Assembly: GCA_030704615.1 (NCBI GenBank) | Contig: CM060732.1 | Coordinates: 68,739,053 to 68,803,052, forward strand | From: Takakia lepidozioides | Lineage: Eukaryota; Streptophyta; Takakiopsida; Takakiales; Takakiaceae | Length of the DNA stretch: 64,000 nt | Reading direction: 5' to 3' | In this document: piece by piece, positions 35,801 to 44,676 of the stretch | Layout: each line of letters begins with the position of its first letter | Numbering within the stretch: the first letter of the stretch is position 1 | Translations under genes and position numbers: made by a program | The notes under the pieces: model-generated | The model's input: only the letters and a program-made list of their open reading frames with translations | What the model was told of the DNA's origin: nothing | Database searches by the model: none

Positions 35801-36709
35801 TCACCCGGCCCTGCTCTGAGAATTAGTTTCCAGGTATTTGGGATGGAGAGAATGATTTGAGCTATCCCAGATCTAAGGTGGGTAGTCCCCGGAGCTTGCT
35901 GCAGCTATTGGGGATTACATAATAAAAAAGAATGCTTCTCATTGTTGAATAATTGGGAGTTTAAGGCTCATGTGTGCGCCGGGCAGCGGGCACCATGCAC
36001 GACGAAAAGAATAGGGGCGGGCCCGCCCTACATCTACTAAGAAATGAATAATATTGGCTGGACATGCCCCTCACATCTGCATTATTTTTAGCCCAGGACA
36101 AGCAGTTTTGGCTTAGTCAGGCTCCTTATTTTTAGATAGCCTGTTCTTCTTTGCATGTTGGTTGTTTAGGCAAAGGATTGTCTTAGCCCAGGAGGCTCAA
36201 ATCTGACTTTCGTCAGGCACTATCTTCTTAGACTTCCTGATGGCAGAACATTACAGTCTTCGTCGTCTATTAATGGCTACAAGAGAGCCCATGGGTACAA
36301 TTACCCTCCCAAGGGCTTACAAAAGGCCCAGTTCATTTAGGCAGCAAGCCGGTTAAAGCCCTTGATCTTCTTACGGTAAATCCAGGAAGTATCTATGGTG
36401 ACGGATCTCAGATATCATACATGGCTCCTATGCGACAAGCCTTATGGCTGCCTGAGGGCAATCAAGGGTTTTAATTTTTTTCCCTGTAATAATTCCGCAA
36501 TAAAGTTCCCAACCAGGGCCACGATCCCTGTTCTTCAAAACAATAAAAATAAAATAAATAAAATAAAATGCAAAGTCTGAATTTTGCAACATAATAATTA
36601 ATTTAAAAAATAATAATTTCTTGGTGAAATCAAGTGAAACTATTCTAAATTCAATTAAAGACATATTAATTATGTAATGGTTATTTTAATTATAATTATA
36701 ATTATCTAT
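35801..36709. other. No gene seen
   Basis: No coding frame recognised. AT-rich from about 36535 to 36710, including AATAAAATAAATAAAATAAA-type sequence. Confidence 0.5.
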
Positions 36710-37440
36710 ATCCGGGTTGATAACTGGCTGGCATTAGATTGCCAGTGGAATACCCACCCTATTGATACCTATCTGCAAATAAAAAATCATACTAGTATTG
36801 AGAACCGGCGGGTATGAAAATTAAAGAATCTTCCAATACTATGGAACGGCTGGTATTGAAAATTTTCTTCAATACCCGGACCCGGCTGGTATTAGAAAAA
36901 GTTATACCCGCCCAATGCTGGTTATTTCCAGTGTTGGACTGGTATCAAGTTTTTTACATACACTGGTCTTGGTACCAGGCATATCACAAAACTTTCATAC
37001 CAGTTTGGTCTCTATAATGGTGGATGTATTTTTTTCCAGATACTGGTATGAATATGAGTATCATGACCACAATACCAGCTGGTATGAGATATCAACTCTG
37101 GTATCATTCCAAAGCCATCTTGAGTTACAAATTTATCAAGTGGCAAGTATCAAGTGAAAACAAATAAAATATACATAAGAAGTAAATATACATAAGTACA
37201 AATATATAGGCATATGTACACATAAATTAATTCACTATACATACCAGAGTAAATGAGGAAAACGATGGGGGAGTACGGGTATTGTGGCTGGTATGAAAGA
37301 ACTGATACCAGCCTGGTCTAATAGTATCTGACCAAGTATTCTCCCAAATGATACCAGACTGGTCTGGTAGCTAATACCAGTGCATATACCAGTATTATGT
37401 ACCAGTCCTTCACCTATATACCAGTCCAACACTGGTTATT
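36710..37440. repeat. Field of CTGGTAT/ATACCAG words and hairpins
   Basis: The words CTGGTAT and its complement ATACCAG occur roughly twenty times in 730 bases in both orientations. Some pair locally, for example GGTATTG...CAATACC at 36851-36876. Motif ACCCGGCTGGTATT links this field with the 43-bp repeats at 34821-34949. The second half (37235-37440) is dominated by TACCAG. No coding frame is convincing here. Confidence 0.7.
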
Positions 37441-37584
37441 TCTCAAATTTGAAAAAAATAACAATGATCTGTGGACAATTTTCTTTCTCTTTTTCTAAGA
37501 AAAGAAAAATATGTGGACACTACTACAATGCACGGCAGCCGCTATGTTTATCAGTATCTTGTTTAAGGCCTTGGCCTTGAGTCA

Positions 37585-37595
37585 CTATATAAAAG
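37585..37595 (+). promoter_or_regulatory. TATA box of the Gly/Pro-rich gene
   Basis: CTATATAAAAG, a strong plant TATA box, lies about 125 bases before the ATG at 37712. Confidence 0.7.
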
Positions 37596-37711
37596 AAGTC
37601 TTGGAGTGGCTTACCAACAACTTGTGTGTGCGTGTGCATGTGTGTGAGGTTGCTATAGATTTGGGAAGGGAGAAAGAGGTCTAGGTCCAGCTAAAGGATT
37701 GATTGCTTGCA

Positions 37712-38752
37712 ATGAAGAGTGTGCAACGGCTTCGTATGGTGCCTTCCCTCTTGTTTGTGTTTTTCTTAGTAGGGAGTGTGCAAGCTGATTGTTGTAGAGC
37801 TGGTATTGGTATTGTTGATAGTAAAGCTTGTCCTTGCGATTTGAAGAGTGGAAGTGTAGGGGTTGGGAACAAACATGATTCAGGGAGTGTGGTGGTGGGT
37901 GGCACTAATAGTAAAGCTCGTTCTTTCGATTCGGAGAGTGAAAGTGAACATGTTGGGAACAAGCATGATTCAGAGGGTGTAGTGCTAGGTGATTTGGACC
38001 TCAACAACAAACCTAGTGATCCTAGTCCTTTGAGTAGTTTTGGGCCTTTTGTTGGTCATGATCTTGGAGCCCTAGGAAGTCTTCTAGGCCCCGATGGTCA
38101 TGGTTCTCATGGTAGGCCCGGTGCGCCTCTTCCTCCTCTAGAAGCTATGTACAGTAATCTGAAGTACTTCGATGCTAAACATCCATTACATCCTCCTCCG
38201 TTGGGAAGTTTTGGACCTTTCGGAGGTGATCCCGATTTGTTTCCCGGCGGCAGCGGTCCAGTTTTGTTTCCCGGCAGAGGCGGTCTAGGATTTTACAGTG
38301 GGCCTCCACCTCCTCCAGCTATGGCATGGGCAAGTGGGTATGGTAATCCGAAGTACTTCGATGTTGAACATCCATTCCATCCTCCTATGTTTGGAAGTTT
38401 TGGACATTTCGGAGGTGATCCCGGTTTGTTTCCCAACGGCGGCGGTCCAGGTTTGTATCCCGGTGGGCCTCCTCCTCCTCCTCCAGAAGCTGTGGCATGG
38501 GCAAATGGGTATCGTAATCTGAAGTACTTCAATGCTAAACATCGATTCCATCCTCCTCCGTTTGAAAGTTTTGGACCTTTCGGACCCGGTGTAGGAGGTA
38601 GTCCCGTTTTGTTTCCCAGCAATGGCGGTCCAAGATTTCCCGGCGTGCCTCCTCCACCAGCTAGATTTCCCGGCGTGCCTCCTCCACCAGCTGTGACATG
38701 TGCAAGTACTGGTTATGGTAATGAGGTTTATTGCGAGACTAAATATCCATAG
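37712..38752 (+). CDS. Secreted Gly/Pro-rich tandem-repeat protein
   Basis: The ATG at 37712 gives 346 residues. A hydrophobic signal peptide (MVPSLLFVFFLVGSVQA, then DCC) covers about residues 9-25. Residues about 30-90 hold two copies of a SKA.../VGNKHDS...V.G segment. From about 143, three units of about 56-60 residues each combine Y.NLKYF.AKHP.HPPP, SFGPFGGDP, LFP..GGPG and a PPPPP run, followed by a shortened fourth unit ending in Cys and Tyr. Such composition suggests an extracellular or cell-wall structural protein. I do not recognise the family. After the stop the repeat continues in frame (TMAWASGHGYP), so an ancestral form was longer. No intron is needed. Confidence 0.75.
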   Translation: MKSVQRLRMVPSLLFVFFLVGSVQADCCRAGIGIVDSKACPCDLKSGSVGVGNKHDSGSVVVGGTNSKARSFDSESESEHVGNKHDSEGVVLGDLDLNNKPSDPSPLSSFGPFVGHDLGALGSLLGPDGHGSHGRPGAPLPPLEAMYSNLKYFDAKHPLHPPPLGSFGPFGGDPDLFPGGSGPVLFPGRGGLGFYSGPPPPPAMAWASGYGNPKYFDVEHPFHPPMFGSFGHFGGDPGLFPNGGGPGLYPGGPPPPPPEAVAWANGYRNLKYFNAKHRFHPPPFESFGPFGPGVGGSPVLFPSNGGPRFPGVPPPPARFPGVPPPPAVTCASTGYGNEVYCETKYP

Positions 38753-39714
38753 TACCATTCTCCTCAATTAGAAACTATGGCATGGGCAAGTGGTCATGGT
38801 TATCCATGATTTCCAGTAGAAGGACTAGGATGGATTGCATATCAGACCCTTCAAGGCTGCAAGATTGCCTAGTCACATAAGTGTAACTAGCAGAAACATT
38901 GGAAGTTTTTTTCTATCTTGGATTTGAATAATGGACTGAGTTTTCTTTCCCCTCAGCCACTGTTGTATGATTGTTGACAATGGTCATTGGTCTAGATCAC
39001 TTGTTTAACTAAACTTCTACTTAAGAGTGGATAGTATTCAGACCAGTGCAGAGGATGAAGCATGATTGAATAGTGAGTCCGCCCACAAAGTTATTTTGCA
39101 TAGAAGGCCCTAAGTCAGTAGCTTGACTCTGGCAGGAAGGCAGGGCCACCATCTCCCTGGATCTTTATCTTCACCCTTTTTCAACACCTTGTCCAGTAAC
39201 CTGTGCAGCGGAGGATGGGCCCATCCTACTTTTCCACAGAAATGTATGGCATGTTTGACAAGCAAGACCTACTTGCTTGACTCCCACTGCCAACAATGAA
39301 GCCTATCACCTTGAGAGTCCGCATCCATGTCACTATGACTGAACCCTGTTTTCAGATCTACTGCAACAGTTTCACAGATGAGAGTAAGAAGTAGCAGTGA
39401 GGAAAAAATTGCATCTCTGATACTAATCTAGGTCTGGCGTTTTCATCATCTCTGTTTGAATTAAGGTTGAGAGCATTCGGGTACTTGGTTGGTGTTACGG
39501 CCACAATTTCTCCTGCAGGCAACAGTCTTCACAGACACAGCAAAAAGATGGTGCCACACTAGAGAAGAACAACCCAATAATTCATCTGATTGGCCCACTG
39601 CTAGGTCAGACAAAAGATTGTTGAAAACCAGCTCTTAGTCATGCATGCATTCTCAATTCTACACACACGATCCACTGCAAACCAAACAAATATCACCGTG
39701 ATGGTTGTGAGCTC
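38753..39714. other. Intergenic, no gene seen
   Basis: The first 60 bases continue the repeat of the preceding gene beyond its stop codon. The remainder has no recognisable frame or repeat. Confidence 0.5.
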
Positions 39715-40118
39715 TCATTTACTGTGATATACACATGGGTCTGCTGCACTTGGCTGTAGATCATGTTTCTTGAGAAACTCATCGAACCTAGTGTTCCATG
39801 CTCTGGAAGCTTGCTTCAAGCCATAGATGCTTTTCTTAAGAACACACACTTCCTCCTCACGTCCCTTTTCGATGTATCCTTCCGGCTGGTCCATAAAAAT
39901 CTCCTCCTGAAGATCTCCGTTCAGAAACGCTGTCTTGATATCGAACTGGGCCATCCCCATGTCCACTGCTGCTGCTATTGCAAGGATTGTACGTATAGAG
40001 TCATATTTGACCACAGGTGCGAAAGTTTCAGCATAGTCAATGCCTGCTTGCTGGGAGTAGCCTTTGGCGACCAGCCGTGCCTTGTATCGCTCAATCTCTC
40101 CATTCGACTTTATTTTCG
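39715..40118 (-). mobile_element. Ty1/Copia reverse transcriptase fragment
   Basis: The minus strand encodes IERYKARLVAKGYSQQAGID, YAETFAPVVKYDSIRTILAI, FDIKTAFLNGDLQEEIFMDQ and KKSIYGLKQASRAW, the hallmark N-terminal half of the Copia RT (RVT_2). The frame is open over about 130 codons and then ends in a stop at 39715, before the YVDD motif. Upstream it stops at the 81-bp tandem repeat. It is a truncated copy. Confidence 0.9.
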
Positions 40119-40362
40119 ATGTAACTTAACATCTGCACAAGCATCAGTCAAAAGACATTCAGCTGGCTTTCTAAGAACCTCTTTCCCCTTAGCAGTTCCG
40201 ACGTAACTTAGACGTCTGCACAACCATCAGTCAGAGACATTCCAGCTGGCTATCTAAGAACCTTTCCCCTTAGCAGTCCCAATGAAACTTGACATCTGCA
40301 CAATCATCAGTCAAAGACATTCAGCTGGCTTTCTAAGAACCTCTTTCCCCTCAGCTATATCT
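40119..40362. repeat. Three 81-bp tandem repeats
   Basis: Units start at 40119, 40200 and 40281 with GATGTAACTTAACATCTGCA, GACGTAACTTAGACGTCTGC and AATGAAACTTGACATCTGCA. Each continues with CATCAGTCA, GACATTC, CAGCTGGCT and CTAAGAACCT. The period is exactly 81. The array abuts the broken edge of the Copia fragment. Confidence 0.85.
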
Positions 40363-41290
40363 GTTCCTGACAATATGTCTGACTCTTGCAGCCGCGAGAA
40401 ATTAAGACTGAAAAAGAAAACAGAAGGAACTATGGCCTAAGCAAACTGTATATTGCAGCAATGACACAGCCAGAAATGTCCCATTATGAAGTAACATCTA
40501 AACTTCATCATGTTCAAGCTGATGACATCATTGAGATGTCATCCCTATGTTCCCGCTATATAGAAGCTCATCCCACATCCTCTACTATTTCAATAACCCA
40601 TATCAGCAATAGAGCCCACAGAAGAACAAATAATCTGACCATCACATGCCTGTCCTCTAAATGCCTAAGGGAAAGAAAAGAAACAAGAGACGAGACTTCG
40701 CATGCTAGAACAACTGCGCAGTTGTCATTGTGATCTAAGCCTCATCACTTCAAAGATCTTTCCTAGCATACCTATAAAAGGCTAAAGAGAAGCTGCAAGT
40801 AGCATCTCTACTTTTAGGGAATCCCAACCACTTACAAGTAGGCCTTCCATATAGTCAGGGTGTTGCTGAGTAGGTACCATGTGGGTTGCCAGAATCATCT
40901 TTGTATGCTCCTAGACTTGTCGCAGGTAGCCACATGGCTTTTGTTTCATGATTCAATGTCTGAATTAGCCTTGTAGTCTACCCAATATGATAGAAAAACA
41001 GTAACTCTTTCACTGAAACGTTTTTGGACGCATTTCTAAGTGAGCGAGCTCAATAAGTTAAGGAACTTATCTTTCCATACGAGTAGGTGTCAACCAAAGA
41101 AAATGGTTAGGTGTTGTGGCATTCAGGCCACAACCACATGACAGTGAACTAAACTGTTATGTGATAGCGACAAGCATTGATCATCACCATGATACAGGGA
41201 TATTGATGAAACAGGGACGGAAGTAAACCAACACTATCTTTGTCTTGATGATGCAAAAGAATATTTCAAGAGTTGCAACCGGTACTTGAG
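40363..41290. other. No gene seen
   Basis: A plus-strand frame at 40386-40733 shows no recognisable domain and is probably fortuitous. Confidence 0.4.
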
Positions 41291-41291
41291 A

Positions 41292-42200
41292 TCAAGTCGA
41301 AGTCGACTGTATCTTTTGAAGATTATGGAACTGTAGTAAGTTGTTCTCAAGAACGATTCTCAGAAAATTTCTCGCCTTTGGTCTAGGTGGGAGTTTCCCA
41401 GGACCTGAGAAAAGCAATGTGACATGGATATCTGTGGATCCATGTAGACAAGGAACAATGACGGATCGGAGACACATGTCGAAAAGCACAGTGATGTGTG
41501 TGAAGGAATTTACTTTTGCGTCCCATGTGCTGGCTGCAGAACAGATGTATGATGGCAGCCTATAAGTTACAGCACCCAACGCCCCCACATACCCCAGCAT
41601 CTGGTCCGAATGGATTCTGTTAATGAAGTCCTCGGCCTCAACCATCCGTCAGGCATGGCACAGCAAGTCCACCATGCAGCCAAAATTGTAAGACCATGGT
41701 CTTGCCTCATGTCATCAAAGTAGGGACAATCTACTAGGCCCACATGGCTACATGCAGAGCGAAGAGACATAAAGTGACATCATTTGGGTTCAAGCGTTCC
41801 TGTTGCATTTGTTCAAATACTTGCAGGGCCTCCCGCCACATTCATGCTGGACATACTGTTACATACTTGACAGCATTGTTCATGCTCCTGCATCTGGCAT
41901 ATATGCATGATCATGACTCGAGGAATCAAGGTAATGACTAATGACAGCCTCCATCCACTACATCCACGTGGCTGAGTGCAGAGAGAAAAGACGTCTGAGT
42001 GTCCCTGTTCAGATCCAGCCTTCCTGTTGCATCAGTTCAAGTGGTTGCAGGGCCTCTCTACCAAACCCATGCTGAGAATATCATGTCATCTGTGTGTGCC
42101 ATGCGTTGACATTTTCGTTCAGCCATATTGTTGAACACTTACTTACTGCTCATCTGTCATGCTCCCATATTTCGCATACCATGACAAGGATGTTCGCCAA
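41292..42200 (-). pseudogene. PPR pseudogene downstream of PPR-DYW 2
   Basis: Minus-strand fragments in several frames carry PPR landmarks in gene order: a broken module around 42060-42200 (AGCCATATTGTTGAACACTT, CCATGCTGAG), further modules at 41740-42060, then ACSHVGLVD and DDMRQDHGL at 41690-41770, then EAEDFIN at about 41630. Frameshifts and deletions prevent translation. It lies in the same orientation immediately 3' of the intact gene at 42330, paralleling the decayed DYW ends 3' of PPR gene 1. Confidence 0.8.
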
Positions 42201-42329
42201 TTTTTTCTGATTCATACTTGATCACAGGGTAGTTCACAGGAAGTCTGCAATGCCTCACCCACCTGTTTGAAGTGGTGAATGCAAGCACAACCTTGGCATG
42301 CACAATCTTGGTGAGTGCATGTTGCTTGC

Positions 42330-44294
42330 TCACCAGTAATCCCCACAAGAACAAGTGCCATCTTGGAAATGATGAAACCGGTTGGAATCGCGTAGTATGA
42401 CTGCTCGCCCCGCAATCTTTGAGATAAACTTGGATGCATTGTGGCAGTCACCACATACCCGAAGGTTCTTGATGACTCGAATAGGTGTCCCAGGGGTTGT
42501 GCTAATGAGCCCAAAAGCAATGGCCAGTTTCTCACTATGGTGGCAAAGAGAAAATTCCTTTTGCTCCTCCTCCACATGCCGCAATACAAAGCGTGTGTCA
42601 GGCACGTACCCAGCTTCCTTCATCTTGCCAGATAATCTCTTCAGCTCAGCATGGACTGCCTCAATTTGTGGATGCAATTTATCGTCCACAACAAATGAAT
42701 GCACCCGCTTGTTAACCTCGATGCAGCTGCGCCCTGGCTCCTTTCTTACACCTCTATCATCCATCATTTTTCTCACCTTTGCTTTGTCGGCCCACTTGCC
42801 AGCAGCAGCATATATATTTGACAGCAGCACATAAGTTGCAGGGTCCTCTGGATCAGTCTTGAGGAGGCATTTGGACACACGTTCTGCTACCTCCACATCA
42901 CCATGAATTCTGCAGGCACCAAGCAAGGCTCCCCAGACCCCAGCATGTGGTTTGACTGGCATTTCATTAATGAAGTCCTCTGCCTCTCTTAATTGCCCTG
43001 CTCGGCCAAGAAGGTCCACCATGCAGCCAAAGTGTTCCACGGTAGGTGTGAGGCCATGATCTTGACACATGGAATCAAAGTAGTGACGACCTTCCTCTAA
43101 TAGGCCCATATGGCTACATGCAGTCAGAACAGAGATAAACGCGATACTGTCTGGCTTCAAGCCTTCCAGTTGCATGTGTTCAAATAGCAGCACAGCCTCC
43201 CTATTGCACCCATGCTGGGCATATCCTGCAATCATTGCAGTCCATGAGACAACATCTCGTACGGCCATATCGTCAAAAACTTGACGTGCGGCATCGACAC
43301 TCCCGCATTTAGCATACATATTGATGAGGGCATTATCCAAATTCATGTATGACGCAATTCCAGCTTTCATGATGTCAGCATGGACCTCTTGGCCCTTTTC
43401 CAGGGCACCTAGGCTGGCACATGCATTGAGAACACCAATGAACGTCACCCTGTTGGGCGTCACCCCTGCCTGTTGCATGTCCTCATACATCTCCAAAGCC
43501 TCTTTACCAAACCCATGCTGAGCATATCCTGAGATCATTGCACTCCATGAGACCACATTTCGATTGCACATACAATTGAAGACTTGCCGTGCATCTGTCA
43601 TGCTTCCGCATTTGGCATACATGTCGGCAAGGGCAGTATCCAGAACAACATCTGGGAAAACTGCAGCTTTGATAATGTCAGCATGGATCTCTCTGCCCTT
43701 TCTGAGGGCTCCTAGGCTAGCACAAGGGTTGAGGATGCAAATGAATGTGACTGTGTTAGGCGTCACCCCAGCCTGTTGCATTTGCTCATATATGTTGATA
43801 GCCTCCCTACCACACCCATGCTTGGCATATCCTGCTATCATTATATTCCACGTATACAGATCTCGTTGAGGCATTTTGTCAAACACTTGGCGTGCATCCA
43901 CCACGCTCCCACACTTGGCATACATGTTGAGCAGGGTGTTAAATAGAAAGAGTTTAGGCTTGAATCCACTCTGGATAATGTGGGCATGGACCTGCTTTCC
44001 CTCTTGTAGACCTTTGATGTTGATGCACTCCTGCAAGATAGAGATGTAAGTCTTGGAGCCTACCTGTATGCCAGGTTGGTTCAAAACACGCAGGCCCTCT
44101 TTCAGTCGTCCTGCCTCACATAGTGTCCTCACATCCTCACAAGTGCCAGAAGTCTTGTCAAATCCCTCTTTTGGTCCTATTTCAAAAGCCATGGTGGGAG
44201 AGGGGGCGCCACCCATGTCGCTAGTCTGGAGTGCACCAAACAACCTTGCCTGATGCAACCCTGTCAACCTGCATGACTGAAACCTCTTTGTCAT
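42330..44294 (-). CDS. PPR-DYW protein 2 (organellar RNA editing factor)
   Basis: Intronless, 654 residues. The N-terminus (MTKRFQSCRLTGLHQARLFG) is basic and Ser/Leu-rich, consistent with a mitochondrial presequence. Three P-L-S modules follow from about residue 80 (EGKQVHAHIIQSGF, KGREIHADIIK, KGQEVHADIMKAG), then the terminal module (ACSHMGLLEEGRHYFDSM), E/E+ motifs and a DYW deaminase at about 518-654 with HSEK, CGDCH and CSCGDYW. DYW proteins recognise one or a few organelle RNA sites through the repeats and deaminate cytidine. The protein is a close paralogue of PPR-DYW 1 but lacks two of its modules, which explains the 194-residue difference. No disruption is seen. Confidence 0.95.
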   Translation of the reverse strand: MTKRFQSCRLTGLHQARLFGALQTSDMGGAPSPTMAFEIGPKEGFDKTSGTCEDVRTLCEAGRLKEGLRVLNQPGIQVGSKTYISILQECINIKGLQEGKQVHAHIIQSGFKPKLFLFNTLLNMYAKCGSVVDARQVFDKMPQRDLYTWNIMIAGYAKHGCGREAINIYEQMQQAGVTPNTVTFICILNPCASLGALRKGREIHADIIKAAVFPDVVLDTALADMYAKCGSMTDARQVFNCMCNRNVVSWSAMISGYAQHGFGKEALEMYEDMQQAGVTPNRVTFIGVLNACASLGALEKGQEVHADIMKAGIASYMNLDNALINMYAKCGSVDAARQVFDDMAVRDVVSWTAMIAGYAQHGCNREAVLLFEHMQLEGLKPDSIAFISVLTACSHMGLLEEGRHYFDSMCQDHGLTPTVEHFGCMVDLLGRAGQLREAEDFINEMPVKPHAGVWGALLGACRIHGDVEVAERVSKCLLKTDPEDPATYVLLSNIYAAAGKWADKAKVRKMMDDRGVRKEPGRSCIEVNKRVHSFVVDDKLHPQIEAVHAELKRLSGKMKEAGYVPDTRFVLRHVEEEQKEFSLCHHSEKLAIAFGLISTTPGTPIRVIKNLRVCGDCHNASKFISKIAGRAVILRDSNRFHHFQDGTCSCGDYW

Positions 44295-44376
44295 AACCCG
44301 TTAAACCTGAAGCTCCCATGAACCTCAAACAAATATCTTTTCATGATGACACGCTACTTGCTAGGTTTGTGCAGGG

Positions 44377-44676
44377 TCACAAAACTAAGGGATTCTCTCC
44401 CCCTTTGTTATTCAAATAATACCTGTTGTATTCCTGGCCTGGAGCTCCATAGCGCATGTGGACACTAAAGCCATCATGAGATTGTGCTTGACGTTGTCTC
44501 CTGGCAGGTAGCTCTAGGTTTGAACAACGCTCAATCCAATGGACCTCTTCTGAACTCTTCTTATGTCGTAAGACTGGTGATTTGAACTCTTCTGTCAACA
44601 CCACAAGTGGGCAGCTGAACAGCCACAGCCTCGCATAGACCGGGCTACAACCACCAATGCTCCACAAGCATTGCAT
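44377..44676 (-). CDS. Small conserved ORF 5' of PPR-DYW 2
   Basis: An ATG at 44676 opens 99 codons ending 83 bases before the PPR start. The protein (LWLFSCPLVVLTEEFKSPVL, QSHDGFSVHMRYG, QEYNRYYLNN) is of unknown family. Its counterpart 5' of PPR-DYW 1 retains DGF.V....G....EYN.Y.L despite DNA divergence. It could be a separate small gene, a conserved upstream ORF, or a remnant of an ancestral adjoining gene duplicated with the PPR. Confidence 0.35.
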   Translation of the reverse strand: MQCLWSIGGCSPVYARLWLFSCPLVVLTEEFKSPVLRHKKSSEEVHWIERCSNLELPARRQRQAQSHDGFSVHMRYGAPGQEYNRYYLNNKGGENPLVL

